A stretch of DNA of 64,000 bases from Megalonaias nervosa (GCA_016617855.1 JAECUM010001124.1:82856-146855); one strand, 5' to 3'; counted from the stretch's first letter, positions 1-13,886 are shown. The notes: generated by a model from the letters alone, not told the origin. Numbers and translations are program-made.

Positions 1-294
1 ACCAAACTTTCGTCTCCATTGAAAAGTTGATTGCATTAATATGCATAGGTGTATCTTTATTTAAACGATAAAGACATACAGGCATCTGCATGAATACAAC
101 TTTGTAAAAACGGAATTCTGAAGATAAATGATTAAAATGTGGTAGATATGATCATTAATTACAAGAAATTTAAAGGCTCATTCATGTGGAATGTATTAAA
201 TTGGTCAATTTTTTGTTTAAGGTTATTTGAGATTTTTCGTTGCTGAAACATGATTTGTAGTACTATATGTGTTCTCTTTGTTTAACTCTTTCAG

Positions 295-339
295 AGGAAA
301 AAGATTTTGGTGCAGAAACTGTTTCTTCAGAACATGGGA
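295..339 (+). CDS. Candidate 45-nt microexon of the TRANK1-like host gene
   Basis: A pyrimidine-rich acceptor (CTCTTTCAG, ending at 294) and a strong donor (GTAAGT, from 340) bracket 45 open nucleotides. Read in phase 1 they encode a short acidic stretch. The exon enters and leaves in phase 1, which matches the next recognised exon at 4,558 and most introns of this gene. Support is only the splice signals and the phase, since the exon is too short for homology. It could be a chance match. Confidence 0.35.
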
Positions 340-3300
340 GTAAGTACCAATAATGCCCAAAGAACGTGTGTCTGCATTTGTTTGAATCTAAATGCATTTC
401 GTTTTTCTTACTTATGATTTTAGATGCTTTTTGGTTTCGTTGCATAAATCTGTAGTTCTACATTTTTTTCAGGTGCCTTTCAATTCCTTTTGAAAATGCT
501 TGCTCTACCTTCAATAAAGGAGAGCAAAGTTTTTATTTTTCTGTATTTCAGACTGTAATAACAACAAAACATTTTGTATTTATACTCACATTTAACATTA
601 ACTTAATTATATTTCTTTCTATTTTGAAAATTTGTTTTATTGCATGATGATGCGTTGCAAAATGTAACATTCAGGGATGATAATCTCCACGTACGGGTTA
701 ATGAAGTTAATGAGAAATTTCAGCTACATTGCATTTTGCAATCATGAGGTTGTTTGTACCTGAATCTGCTAACTGTGGTGTGCATGCATTTACTTAATTG
801 GCTTCTTTCTTAGAATGGAGATATACTTGCTTCATCTAAAGGATGTTTGTATTCTGAATTAGGCTTGATATCTTATTATTTTCCTCTATTCTCAAATACA
901 TGTGCAAACACTGTACATTTAACATGAGAATGTGCCATGTTAGAGATGAAACCTTTACGATATATCTAGCCATTATAACACCTTCACTAATCAGTGTCAG
1001 GCTGGTTTTAAATGCAAAGTGTGCAGATCTGATTACTACTATAGCACAGTAGCTGTTATGTAGACATCTTGAAAATCATGTTATTGCTACTTCTATTGAA
1101 TGATTTGGGCATGACCGCTTATGATATCTAAATTAAAATGGTGGTGATCAAACATCCAACATAATGCCATAGTGGCTATCTTGAATGTCTTGTTGTCACT
1201 TGTCCACTTTACTGGATGACATTTTATTTTCACTAAATCACTCCTGTCTATATGTAGTTGCTCCTAATGAAAATAATGCCAGTGTGACCTCACAAACTTT
1301 GACAAATCTTGTAAAAGCTCTTTCTCCAGGCTTGATGGTCATACCATAGCCATCTCAAAATTTGTGTTATCACTGCTCTTCTTGCATGAATGGTGGAAGT
1401 GTCGAGGTTTTTTCTTGAAAATACTTCTGTCAATATTTACGTGGTTAAACATGAGAATGGTGCAGGCCTGACCACAAACTTTATCCACACTTCTATTAAG
1501 TTTTTAAATCCAGACCTAATTGACTTTGGGTTCAAGAGTATTTGCATGTATTTCTTTGAGCTTATGAACACATAGACCTGTATACAAGCAAAGTTCGACC
1601 GGGCTTTGTACTTAGTTGAATTTCAATGAACAAATTGATTGTCAGCAGCATGACATTTACTTTGGGGTACACAGTCTTGACTTAAGCGTACTGCAGCGGG
1701 GTACCAACCATCGTGGCAATGTTAAGTCTTTAGTTAAATGTGTGGTTCACAGGAATTATGAAATTCATAATAATTGATATATCATGAAAACGTTTTTGGC
1801 CAAGTAAATTGGCCATATTGTATTGTAGTATTATTCCTTCCTGAATATTTCCAAGTGTCTTTCCCCAAACATTTGATGTTGCGGGGCTGCATGTCCATTA
1901 ACAACGGTCATTAGAGCTTTCCCCTGGTATATTATGTTGCAGATTTGAATGATCTATTAATAGTTGGCATAATTCTGCAAAACCTAATTTTGTTACAGCA
2001 CTGTCCATAGGTTAACATTGACCATAACTTTGCATGGGTGCATTATGTCACAGTTACAGTTTTGCCATACATTTGTGTAATCAAATTATGTGCCGCATGT
2101 AGTGATCTCTTGCATATTGCATTCAGCTGACGTAATTCATAATGTTTAAAATCATTTGATGAAAAAATGGACTAAAATTTGTGTTGATGTCATCATTATA
2201 TATTGTCCAAGAAATGTCATGGTTTAAGCGGTACTCTTAATACCATGCTCTTTTGTTACAGTAATCGTTTTACATTTTCATTGGAGCTATTCATTTTTAT
2301 TAGAGTCCTGTTACAAACACGTTTGAAGACCTCTAAAGTGAAGGAATCCATCGCGCCATAAATTATCTGATGATTCGTCAAACATTTGGTTTCCACAGCA
2401 TAATTTGAGCAAGGATTTAATTATCTGAGCCACATTATATGCTGCTAAAATCTCAGATGAATTTCATTTTTAGCTTTCTACATCCCTCTTTAAAGGATTT
2501 ATTGCTGCTGATTGCCATCTTCCTAGCATGTGTTTTCTGAAGAGTAGCTTTTTAATGGATTGTTTGATTTAAACCATATTTGGTATGAAGTTTTAAACTC
2601 TGTTTAAGATGCATCTTGATATTGTGTAAATTGTATTAAATTTTCAAAATTATTCTCATCCTACGTGATAGGAAGGTTTGGCACTTAATACATTAGGCAT
2701 GGGGGAATTGTGATTATTATTTGTAAACATCTTTAACTGGCCAATAATTTTCAAGTACTAGTAGCTGGTAATCAGATAGCTTTAATTGTAAGTTATTACT
2801 ATCAGTTATAGTTAAAACTATGCTGCTTTCAAGATACTTTTATTATTTAAACATTACGTTTTCTTATTACTGCATGACTCCATTTTATTAGTACTACGGG
2901 ATTCCATTATATTAGTACTACGGGATTCTATTTTCTTATTAATACATTATTCCAGTTTCATGAGGACACATTTAGAACATTTAATGCTATTATAAATTTT
3001 GGAGATATGATGAGGCAGATCATTTGATCTGGATAATAAAATTAAAATAATATTTGTCTTGTTGCTGATATAATGCGATAGGTGAAAAAAGTGCACAATG
3101 ATCGATTCTGATATTTTTGAAAGAACTGTCAAGTTACTGAGCAATCTTGGAAAGAAACAATGACTGTAACCTTGAACTAGAGTTTTTAAACTTTATTGTA
3201 CAACGCAAAATACGCAATAGTAATAATATCTGAACATACCAATGCCCACAACTCTATCTCAGACTTCTCTAAGGTTATCAGACACAAAATATGGATCTTG

Positions 3301-4557
3301 ATCCGTGGCCTCAACATTACAGGAAATATGGAAAATATGATCTTTACCATATTCCCATGTGAATTTAATATCACGTAAAGTCTGCATATACCAAATAGTT
3401 GCAGAGTTATTGAACCAATACAAAGTGTTTGCCATTGATCTCTTTCTTCAAAATGTGATCATGACTGTGATACTCCAGCACATATTTCAATACCTGGACT
3501 TCTTGAGGCCAGAGGATAATTTCAGTCCTCGTTATCTAGGTGTTCTTGAATGTTTTTTATTTTTTCAAGTAAAGTTTCACTTAAGCTGGAAACTAATGCT
3601 TGACAGTAAGTTAAATCATATTGTGCTTAAATGTAGCTTTAAAAGATATGTTTCGGGAGATCTGATTGTGCCTTAATGTCTGCGTGCCTAAATAAGTGAT
3701 AAACTAATCTTCCAAGGTTTTTGTGTGCATGATCAGGAATCATTAGTGCTTTTGTTTTTTGAAAGGTGAGTGATGCTAAGGAAAATTAGGTATCCATAAA
3801 AATACAAAATGAAGAAAAAAATAGTTTTGAGTAGAACACACACTCGGGGCCCCTGGATTGCAAAGGTAGGATATATGCAAAGCTACTGTCATAATCCATA
3901 TTTAAAATAAGTAACGTTGAGAGTTCATGTCCTACAAAAATACGTTAGGGCAAAAATAAGATATTTAGTGTATTTACCCAATTTTTAACTTTTAATAGTA
4001 CACATGCAAAAACATGCATAAAAACAAAATAACTTTTAATATTACAAAATAATAGTTAATTACATTTTGAAACCAATTGTTCCCTATCAATAAACACTGT
4101 TGGAAATTAGATAATGTGTCCCTGGACTTTGTTTTAAAAACCAAAAGACAAATACAGTGCACATGTGCAAGAATTTAACCACATAATAAATTAAAGAAGT
4201 GCACATATTACCTCTAACTTTGAATATGAACACCTCTTCATAACATCATAACATGATTTGAAAATCCATTTAATCATTGAACAATAAAACATTATGGGAA
4301 ATTAAAAACTTTGGAAATAACATTAAGAAAATTTGTGGAACAATGTTCTCCTCAAAAATTCTTTTTTCTCTTCATTTTGTATTTTTTATGGATACCTAAT
4401 TTTCCATGGCGACACTCACCATCACTAGTACCATAAAAAAAACACTAATGATTCCTGACCATGCACACAAAAAACCTGAGGCGATTAGTTTACCACCTAT
4501 TTAGCCACGAAGACATTGGGATACAGATCGAATGAATTTGCTTGTTTGGATTTTCAG
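340..4557. other. Intron-like noncoding region (repeats, MITE)
   Basis: No convincing coding sequence was seen. About 1,080-1,400 contains degenerate copies of a repeat that recurs near 6,600-6,900, 26,400-26,860 and 29,220-29,850 (recurrent words such as AAATGAAAATGGTGCCA). About 1,850-2,350 resembles degenerate bivalve-type dispersed repeat. A near-direct duplication of about 28 bp occurs at 2,890-2,940. The distal end holds the inverted-repeat element annotated separately. Confidence 0.5.
3711..4486. mobile_element. MITE-like element with about 120-bp terminal inverted repeats
   Basis: The segment at about 3,711-3,835 reappears in reverse complement at about 4,355-4,486. The shared blocks include GTTTTTGTGTGCAT, CAGGAATCATTAGTG, AAAATTAGGTATCCATAAAAA and TACAAAATGAAG. 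Small indels show that the arms are old. The roughly 500-bp interior is AT-rich and has no long ORF, as expected of a non-autonomous DNA transposon or foldback element. The right end lies about 70 bp before the splice acceptor at 4,557. The exact ends and any target duplication were not resolved. Confidence 0.72.
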
Positions 4558-4971
4558 AGGAATGGTTTTTACACATTGTGGAAGAGACATGTGAAAAAGA
4601 AATGCCTATGACAAGCTTACCGGAAGCTCCACAGGTGATGCAGATGCAGGCAGAAATTCCTGCTTCATTACAGAATGCATCCTTAACTGGAAAAGACCAT
4701 GGTCAACACAAGTTAAGTCAGAAAGTAAGACAAGGTCGAGGTCAAGGTTGTGTGAGTGATGGAGTAGCTGTATCTTTGGCAAGTGATTGTGATGGTTGTC
4801 AAGAGCTGTTCAGAGACAGTAAGCAGTATTTTAGAAATAGAGACATGGAAAATGGATACCATAATTTGGTTAAGGTCCTTGGGTTCAAACACCAGTCTCG
4901 TCGGCACAAGAAGATCATGAGGAAAAGTATTGTATTGATTATTCGAAAGCTAGGAGAAACCACCACAGATG
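4558..4971 (+). CDS. TRANK1-like host gene, exon (TPR-like region)
   Basis: This is an open exon between an acceptor (GGATTTTCAG, ending at 4,557) and a donor (GTAACT, from 4,972), entering and leaving in phase 1. It encodes about 137 residues. The first half is low in complexity and Gln-rich. The second half contains FRDSKQYFRNRDMENGYHNL, a helix-turn-helix pattern like a TPR hairpin, as expected of the long helical regions of TPR and ankyrin repeat-containing protein 1. The gene assignment rests mainly on the downstream exons that join in phase and carry the P-loop. The role of this exon alone is unknown. Confidence 0.6.
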
Positions 4972-7900
4972 GTAACTTTCAAAGTGATTTTGTTTTAACA
5001 AAAATCATAATTGTTATTATTTTCTTTACTTTCACGAAATATAGCGAAAAGTGAGACATTGTAAGCACTATATCTATCCTTCCATCTCTTTATCAATCTG
5101 TAAACGTTTGTCTTGCATTACCTTTGCTCACATTTTAATTTATCAGAGTCTAAAATTGCATAATAATGGCTGCTAATACTCTGCTTATGTGTGTTCGTTT
5201 TACTTGTTTATAGTTCCAGCATCAGTAGATTGATTGATTTTGATTTGATTTGATTTATTTGAATTTAGCCACAAAAGTGCTTAGAACAAAATGTCATCTT
5301 CTTACTTGGAAGGTAGTATGACAGAGTGATCTCCAGTTGGATAAAGGGATCGGTGCGAAATCACATTGTTACGTGTAGGCTCGTATAATAATAACAAGTG
5401 AAAAGAGTGAAGACAACAAGCTTTGTATATTTTAACAAAATAACTTATTTCCCTAGAAAACAATGCAAAAATTGGAAAATAGGACTTACGGTTTGTGAAT
5501 ATAATCCAAAATTTAATCCTAAGAATGAAAATTACAAGTCCTGTCACTAAATGATTCTATTTGAATCCAGGTTCGAATCTCGACGACGTACCAAAATGGA
5601 AGGTGATGACGTCAGATGTGGCCCTTGTACAAATATCGACAATTCCTCAATTAAATCACAGTTTATGTTTCCGAATAATTCCAGAATAAATTTCCACTGA
5701 ATTTCTTTCTCCCAAAATTTATAAAACAGTACACTCGTTTGGTTTTCTAGAGAATAAATTATTAAATTCCAAACACAAATGAATTTAAAAAACAATCTGG
5801 TTTCAACAATAAAATAACCTATCCGGCCTTCTAGGTATCAGGAATACAACTAACTGATGAGCGCTCAGAAAGGGTTATATATTGACCCGAATTATCATCC
5901 CGTTCTCGCGAGACAGACTACGAGGTCTCCTAACACTTGAAACGCGCAATTAGATATTTGCCAAATTGCACGTAGCCCTTTCTAAGAACTAGACTATCAC
6001 TCTAAAATACATTTAAAAATAAAATATTGTTTATTCAGATTAACACATAGGCCGAAAAGGACCTTGAAAACAGCCAATCGTATTAGCGTAGCGCTTACAC
6101 TACCGCAGACCAAGGTAAACTAAAAATATTACTAATGTAATACGTTTTACGTCTTAGATAAGCAGAATTACTGAAAAAGAATTTCGAATCCCTGCAATAA
6201 TCATTGCAATAAAATGTAATGAAACAAAAATAAAATAAAAAAAGAATTTTAATGCTAACACACAAGCAATTTAATTACATATATGTAACAACATCCAAAC
6301 TCCATTTACTACTTACAATCTTTTGGCTATGTCACAAAATCATTATCTATTTTGCCCTTTTTGTATTTGGAGTGATCTAAAGTTGTCTCGCACAGGGAAG
6401 TATACTCAATTTATATCTGTATTTCTCTCCCTCTTTCACCTGAAACAAAATGTTGATACTTTATTGGTCTGACGTAATCTTAAACTGTACATGACAGTGC
6501 AATCTTAGTTCTACAGGTCATAGACCAGGTGAGCTTGTGTGATGGTCTGTTTTGTCTTCCATCCATGCATTAGCGCAGCATTTGTTTCCGGTACTCCTCT
6601 TGAATTGGAGGATTGCAATGTAATTTTATACACATCCCGTGGTATAGTTGGTCCTTAATGAAAATGGTGCTGCTCGGATATCCATTATGGCAGACACAGC
6701 GACCACCTTGAAAATATTGTTATAGCTACTCCTTCAGGATGGATGGTCATAGCAGCTAAAATAATTTCTATGATGTCTGGTTGGTTCTAAATGAAAATGG
6801 TGCCAGTCATCCAAAGAGCTAACATTGTCTGGTCATGACTTATTAAATTTTTAGACAGGTAGCTCGTATCTTAGTCTGGCAAAGCTTACTGTTAGATGCA
6901 TTTTCTTACTCAGGGCCCACTTGTCAACAGGGACCAGAAGTCTTATCTAGACATGCAATAACTGGATTCAAAACGCTGCAATAGCGTCTATATTTAGCTT
7001 GGTGTCCAGGGCAGCGACCAAATCATATCCTTATTCATCGATAGTCCAATTGGTCATACTGGGAAGTCAGTCTTGTGGATGGCACATGTTCTGAGCAGGG
7101 CAGCACAGCACACCACGTACCAATGCCACAAGAGTGTCAGTGAACCTACAGCTTATGGAAAGAAACGCCTTTCTCTCCACGTTTAAAGAACATCATAAGG
7201 CGACACTTAGATCGCAGCTATTCTTATCAAACCTGTTCTTCTCAGGTCGTTAAAGAAAACATGGTAATGGGTGACCAAAGAGGCATGTCATATACAGGAC
7301 CAAAATTTCTAGAACTCAGTCCTAGTTTCGGAGTAGAAGCCAGGGAGGCATGAAAGATCTAACAGGAACACTAAATATGGAAACAGTCTTTTCCGTAATC
7401 AGAACCATGGTTTGTACGGTCTAGTATCAACAAGAAGCAGGATGATAGCGATAATTTTCATCTCATTTTCTCTATAAGCAATTCTCCTTACAAATATAAT
7501 GTCATGGTCATGGTGGCTCTTCGCTACGGAATTGAAAAAGCTTCGCCCCGCTGATATATGACTTTTGAAAATAATATCAGAGGGCTTTTTCATCACATAC
7601 AGATGCCTTCCTCCATGGTCCGTGGCTCATTTATCTTCAAGTATCTCAAGAGATCCACACAGAGCTGATGTTCTGTTGCAAGAATAGTCCTCTCAGACAA
7701 ATGGTCATAGAGAATGTTTGAAATGTACACTAACTGGGAGTTTCCTCTACACTATTCTTGGTTCCAAAGGTTAATGCTACGCTCCTGACAGACCTAAACT
7801 ATCTTCACATTTTCATCCGGGCGCCATGGTTTAGAATGGAAACGCAGAGAGTGGCTCAAAAGACCATTCAGGTAGAGATGTTTAAATCTGTTTATAGTTT

Positions 7901-10784
7901 CAGTGTGTGTACTTCCATATTCCTATATAAAGGTTATCCAAGAAGTTCCGAAGTTTTGTTTACATCTATTAAGTTCATCAGTTCATGGCACTATATAGAT
8001 AGTGCCGTATTTATATCCACAGCCATCCCTACTCCTGTCACGTCCAAGTACATGAAAGACATGCTACAAAAGAACCAGGTGAGTTATACTGAAAATTCAT
8101 TGTTTCGCTTCTGTTCCAGCCAAGAACTCTTTGTGAACACGGAAAAATCAAATTTCATTTCATATCCATATCAACATTATAACCACTTGAGTATGGAGTT
8201 CAAAATCCCTTGGAGATTGTCCTGGTGGCTTATTTGCTTCTCTCAAAGAATCAAACCTCAGTCCTTTTTATCCTTCTGCTATTTGGTCTCAATTCGGCCA
8301 AAGATCTCACTATCCTGGGTCACCTGTTTGTGAAACCACTAGATATATACTTGTTGACTGAAACTTTTCACCCTACATGAAATGATTCCATTTTCGAGAT
8401 ATATGAGGCTCTATCACTGCAAATGGGAGAGGCTCACTTTAACGTTTTTCAAGTAATATCATGTTCTGTATTTATTAAACACTAATCTCATGTGGAGTAA
8501 AGTCATAGCGAAATGAAATGGTGCCCTCGTTCTATCCAGTAACTCAACTGTGGTGAGTTATAGGTTAGGTGTGTCTGAAGGTGGAGGGGGGGGGGGGTAA
8601 TTCCCCAAATTTCTGCCTCCGTGGTTTGGGATTTTTTTTTATGGAGTGTCATCGACAGCTAATCCACATTCAGTCAGTGACAAGCTAAGCAAGCGCAGAA
8701 TACAAGTGGACTGTATGCCTTAACATAATGAGCTAATTTATACTGAATGATCGAGTCACCCTTTATTAAACAGTCAAATCTTCGCCTGCCAGTGTTGACC
8801 ACGCATGGGTCTAATTGTTGTGGTAGGAGGAATGTAAAGTTATCCACCTTTGTCTTTCTAGCCTTAGACCCAATATCCTGGGCAATTAATGCTATTTCCA
8901 TGAACTAGAATGAACTGTTCCAACTCATCCGATCCAAAGAGCTTGCAGAAAGTTGAGAATCAGAGAGCTATCTTCCTTTAGATGTGAAAATCTACCAACA
9001 ATATATCGAACTTAACAGCCGAAATCCATAGAAAAATCATGTTATTTCCTCGTCTGCTGAAGTACTCACAAATGCAGGCATTTCATTCAAATCCAGAAGT
9101 TTTAAACTTGAACACCCGGATCATATCAAACAAGTCATCAGTGCAAATCGTTACTCAGAACAAATGGTGGACAGAGTCCTTCTAGCAAGAAGGTTCACGC
9201 TGCAAGCATGCATGGAGAAGTGGAGAGTTTTCTTCCGGTGGATTGAGCAGGCCTGATAACATAAATAGCTAAAGTTCTTCTTTCTCTTTTTCAAAATTAG
9301 TAAATTAGCGGCCTCCACTATTAATGCCTACCGTTCCAGAAGATCAGATTTGTTTGATCATCATGGAAGGGAGATACAGGCCAAACCATAAACTTGAACA
9401 TGGCATGATTAAAGATTTTATCCCTGTGTCTGAAATGGAATCTACCATGGATTTTGACATGGCAGATTATAATACTATTCAGATCATTGTTTTTAGCCTC
9501 TTGACTCATTTCTCTTACAAAGCGTAGATATAGCAGGCCGACGTGATAAACTAAAAGTCTCGTCTGTCAGTCGGAACTATCTGAAAGTTCAGCACAATGG
9601 TTTGATTTCATTTATGATATTCTCTGCTTGCATTGCTAAGAACAACTCCTTTTCTCATAGGGACGTGAACGAACTGAGCATCTATAGAGGACATCCTAAG
9701 GGCTTTAAAGTGACACCTGAAGTAATCAAGCTGAAGTGAATCAGTTATTCCTACCATTGTTGCATTGAAAGGGCAGTATCTCATCTCGTACTTCTGGATG
9801 TGATGGATGTGATGGAGTAATCGGTGTGATTAGTCTGCATATGTATAAAATACACAAGAACAAATGAGTTTCTTGCTCTTATTGGTTTATGACCTTTGGG
9901 CAGTAACTCAAAGTATAGCTTCGATTGACATCCACGCTGTGGCGTCTGATTGAAGGTATTATGATCAAGTGACATATTTGAAGAAGTAACAAATTCTTGA
10001 AGTAAAATATGTTTCCTCAATAATACTTCCTGATCGTAACATGGGCACACAATCTCAGGTTCCTTACAGCTAAATTTGACTTGACAGAGCATGTACATCC
10101 GCTTCAGTAGTAAATGAAGTAAGAATGGGATTTAATAGCAGTCCACTATCCAACGGGAGATCATTATTGCCTGACTCCCACCAAGATAGACATATGATTT
10201 TAGCACCGCTTTGGGTAACCGCAAGCTTGGGGGGACTGGATTTGCATGGTTATTATACTTCTAAGGTATTATGGTTACATAAGTGTTACCAAAGAAACAT
10301 TTAACTTCAAAACCTAGTTTTGGGATAAAATGACATTGTCATTGGTACTTGCACTCATGGATCGAGGACGCAGTTCTATTATTTCTACCAAAGGACCATC
10401 TGTTTGTTGAGTCTTTATATTCCTCAAAAATTGGTACCTCATGAAAAGTAATGAATTCATTGTACACTAAAATCAGACCAACCTTTGCCATAGCATAGTA
10501 GGATTTATATATGGTCTTCAAGAAAGCTTAGAAAGCTTTTATAACTATTTTGTGTTGTTTAAGATAGAACCATGTATATCTTGAATATATACGTTTTAAA
10601 TAATCTTTTCTTAACTATTCACCTGTTGGAAGCACGAACATGGCTTTTGTAGACATATGGTTGCTCAACAGAGGTTCATTACAGCAAGAATTCAGGTTAC
10701 AATTCCTTGAGAAAGTTTCAGGTAAGGACATATGATCACTTAGTAAATGTGCACTTTAAAGCAATCTTGAGTATATTTTAACAG
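4972..10784. other. Intron with decayed retroelement material
   Basis: No host exon was recognised. About 5,230-6,430 is unassigned and has no intact coding capacity. About 6,600-6,900 holds another degenerate copy of the recurring intronic repeat. About 7,300-9,800 holds a DIRS-like remnant, annotated separately. A G-run lies at 8,582-8,598. Confidence 0.5.
7350..9760 (+). pseudogene. Decayed DIRS-like retroelement (RT and tyrosine-recombinase remnants)
   Basis: The + strand carries broken protein-like segments. The longest open piece (7,758-8,333) includes FVNTEKSNFISYPYQHYNHL followed by residues resembling the RT/RNase H connection of DIRS-type retroelements, where a 'NxEKS' motif precedes the 'LGM' strand. 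Further on, near 9,165-9,255, a segment beginning QMVDRVLLARRFTLQ resembles the N-terminal core-binding part of DIRS tyrosine recombinases. Stops and frameshifts break every segment, so no product is expected. DIRS is inferred from the order RT then recombinase and from similarity to the 31-32.5 kb remnant. A Ty3-like origin for the RT part is not excluded. Confidence 0.45.
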
Positions 10785-11051
10785 ACATTCCAGACAGCCT
10801 GGAGAACATATCGGATGTAACGTATTGTAAGATCATCAGAGGGCTTATGTTGCAAAAGAAATGGATACAAGTGAATGCTGCCATCCAAAGGTACTGCAAC
10901 AAAAATGGTTCAGAAACAATGAAAACTTTTGCAAGTACTGTTAATATTGTGGAGAAGGTTATCAAGGACAAAACGCTGGAATCACTAGAGGAAATTACAC
11001 TGCAGACTGTGATGTTGATGTTGGACATAGGAATTGCACTTGCTAAACATG
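10785..11051 (+). CDS. TRANK1-like host gene, exon (helical repeat region)
   Basis: Acceptor TTTTAACAG (ending 10,784) and donor GTAAGC (from 11,052) bound an open phase-1/phase-1 exon of 89 codons. The product is helical and includes SLENISDVTYCKIIRGLMLQ and later an alternating Leu/Ile/Met segment ending in AKH. It splices in frame to the exon before (codon completed across the intron) and the exon after. It probably belongs to the helical linker upstream of the ankyrin repeats. No motif identifies a specific activity. Confidence 0.65.
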
Positions 11052-12633
11052 GTAAGCATAGTCATTGACATCCTAGAGTATAGTTTCTTCATGGGATTAT
11101 GCGTTTATGCAATATTAAGTCTTTAAACATGGATGCGAGGTCTGTTCAAATATAGTTTTTGTAGAGTGATCCTGTGTGCTAGCAAACTTTTAATGGTGAG
11201 TGTCACAGACTTTAAATTAGCAGTACAATTGTATATGATAAAAAGTATATAAGAAAGAAACGTTCCCTTGGACCTGGTAACATAGGTCATAGGGTAGCAT
11301 TAGTGTACTGTTTCAAAACCTCATGTACATTCTCAAAACGTAATGCCATTAAAAAGCCCTCCCAAATTTTTCACCCCTGAGAAAGATGGGAAAGAATAAT
11401 GTACCATTTACTAGTGAATTTAACTGGATATGAATTGATGAAAACAAATTTGTGGTTTCTATATATCTGTCATAGTATAACGTTATGGTGTTGTTCTTCT
11501 GTCCATTCATCCGCGATTAGTTTTGCTTCTGCTCAGTAATTATTTTTTTAAACATCTTCGTTTACCAAACTTTGTGAATGGATTGCACTCGAGATAAGGA
11601 AAAAACCCGTTTTGATGTCAAAAGTAAAAAAAGAAAGTACACTTAATAGAAGAAAAAAGTTGTTTCCATAACATAACTTCAGTTCTTCATTTAAAGTTAC
11701 TAATCTGTGTTGCTGTCTTCTGCCTGGGGTTTCGAATATGTCTATAATTTGGAGAGCATAAGTCAAGGTCATTAACTAAAACAATATAAATGGTTTCCAC
11801 GCAATGGTACTATTTCCCCATCTCGCATCAGCCAAATTTGTGAAATGCTTGCTCTTGGGGTGAGGAACTACCAGTCATTTATGCGTCTGAAAGTTAAAGA
11901 TCAAGATCACTACAACTGAAGCAAAGAACAATAATTTTACCAATGACATTGGTTCTGCATTCAACATCAGAACCAAACAGTATGGATGGCTTGCACTTTA
12001 GCCATGGACGAATGCTACTTATTTTCGAATGAAAAAGGTCAAAAGTCAGCATGAATGTGCCTCAAAGAAAAATTTTGTCTTTTTTGCAGCGTAGCTTTTG
12101 TTTGGACTAACTTTCTTTACCAATTTTTGTAGCTGGTTTGCAGTTAGGCTAATACATAGACCCGTAGCTTCTGGGACCTAAAGGTCATAGTTCACGTAAT
12201 GGTTAGTGATAAACTATAAGCTTCATTCAAGACTGCATCCCAAGAGCAAAGCTTGAAGTCATCGAAAACGGTTGATGGATATTCTCCAGGGTTCAACCAT
12301 ACCCTTCTATGACAATTAATCATTGAGTTGGGGGTATAATGCGCCTTTCATGGTATTCTTACTGATGATTTCAGTTTTTGAAAGCGTTTCTCTTCAAGGC
12401 TTATTCAACGTTACATTTATCTCGTTCTGTGGATTATTAGTGAGCAGTTTTATGTCATTCAGAAGTTAACCAAGCTCCGTGCAGGGAGAAACCTTACTAT
12501 TCTAGATTTAGCTTTTATATATATTTGAATAAATTTGAAATTTAACATTTGTTTGAGATGTCAATATATGGTTTTCCCTAGAGATTTTACCACGGCTATC
12601 CAAAGATAAAAGAGCTATGATATTATTTTACAG
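11052..12633. other. Intron, nothing recognised
   Basis: This is AT-rich noncoding sequence between two well-bounded exons. Short ORFs here have no recognisable motif, and no clear repeat structure was seen. Confidence 0.5.
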
Positions 12634-12765
12634 ATGGAGAAAGACTAGCTGTTCAGGCAACGGTCAGAGGTCATTTCAAGGTTGTCGTTGAACTACTGAA
12701 GAGAGGTTGTGTTGGAGATACACCAATGCATGCAGCTGTCATGATTGTTCTTCAAACCGATGTGG
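12634..12765 (+). CDS. TRANK1-like host gene, ankyrin-repeat exon
   Basis: Acceptor ATTTTACAG (ending 12,633) joins in phase 1 to the previous exon. The product contains AVQATVRGHFKVVVELLKRG and then GDTPMHAAV, the two halves of an ankyrin repeat boundary (the helix pair 'GHxxVVxxLLxxG' and the 'GxTPLHxA' turn). This supports the ankyrin part of a TRANK1-like protein. The donor is less certain: GTTTGT at 12,766 or GTAAAC at 12,770. The reading frame stops soon after either. Confidence 0.68.
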
Positions 12766-13684
12766 GTTTGTAAACTCAAATAAGTTTTTGAATCTTGTCT
12801 ACACGTAAGTTTTACTTGTAGTGATAAACCACCTGCAGTTATTACTTTGCTGATGTTTGTACTGGTGCTAGTATTCAACCCAAGATTCCCTTCTCTAATT
12901 AGGAATTGGAAGCTTGGAAGAAAACCAAGTTTCAGTCAGATATCTGATCATTTTCATTTGGAATTTAATACGAGTCACTGGGTACACAATGCTTCTGCTG
13001 ATTCAAGTGCCTTTACCATAATTTCATAGTATTATCAATTTCTTTGCTGCAATTGATCTTTTATCTTAAGTGCTCTTTCTCTTTGCATTTAATATTATTC
13101 CTGTGTATCGTGTACTTGGCATAAATACAAGGACGTGCATGCTTCTATGCATTGCAATCAGACGATGTGTGGGATCTAGCAGATAGCCACCTATCCTATA
13201 TAAATAGAAATAAATGATACACCTCATCTTCTGTGATGGACGCACTCTGTTCTGAGGGGAGTCAGTTTCACAGTTTCGCTGTGGAGGGAGGGGGTGGAAT
13301 GTGGAATTCCGTGCAAAATGCTAGTTGTGCAAACAAATGACTTATAGTTCAGATGTGGCGCATTTCGTTCGATCAGATTATTAATGCGACTCATTAGTAT
13401 TGCTTGAGCAATCTATGTTGCTCAGAAACTGCATTTTGTACACCTGTCATCAGAAATGAAATATATAATATGTAGGGTTTGCGGACGGGAATCTAAGGGG
13501 TTTGGACATTCCAGTAGTCAGATTTCATAAGGCTGACACAGCTTCGTTACATTCATCACTCATGTTTATACCTTAGTCTGCATGGCACAGAAACAGAATT
13601 AAGTTTTTATTTTTTCTGAAGCATCACAATGAACATTGTCTGGAATGTTAAAAAGTTCTAACTGCTTATGTGGATGATGTTCAG
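12766..13684. other. Intron, nothing recognised
   Basis: AT-rich noncoding sequence without a recognised gene or repeat. One or more small exons could be hidden here, because the phases of the flanking exons do not match simply. Confidence 0.4.
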
Positions 13685-13886
13685 TGTTTGCTGAATGAGG
13701 TATCTGAATCTGAGACTGCGGAAGAAGGTTGCAATTCTTTCGGTGAAGTATGGTTATATATAAGCTTACTGAGAAATGACATTCCTATCATAAGGATAAT
13801 CTGCTATTTATTTGTCAAACATCTCAAGAAGAATGCATTCATGACAGAATGTGCAAATCTACAAGACTACTATGGCTCAAAGATAA
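13685..13886 (+). CDS. TRANK1-like host gene, exon (helical repeat region)
   Basis: A possible acceptor (GATGTTCAG, ending 13,684, preceded by a CTAAC branch-like site) and a consensus donor (GTAAGT, from 13,887) bound an open reading frame. The product includes CLLNEVSESETAEEGCNSF and a Leu/Ile-rich helical stretch (LRNDIPIIRIICYLFVKHL), consistent with ankyrin/TPR-like helices. The exon leaves in phase 1 and joins in frame to the exon at 22,353. The 5' border is uncertain because its phase does not match the preceding exon. The frame is open from 13,652, so the exon could start earlier. Confidence 0.5.
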
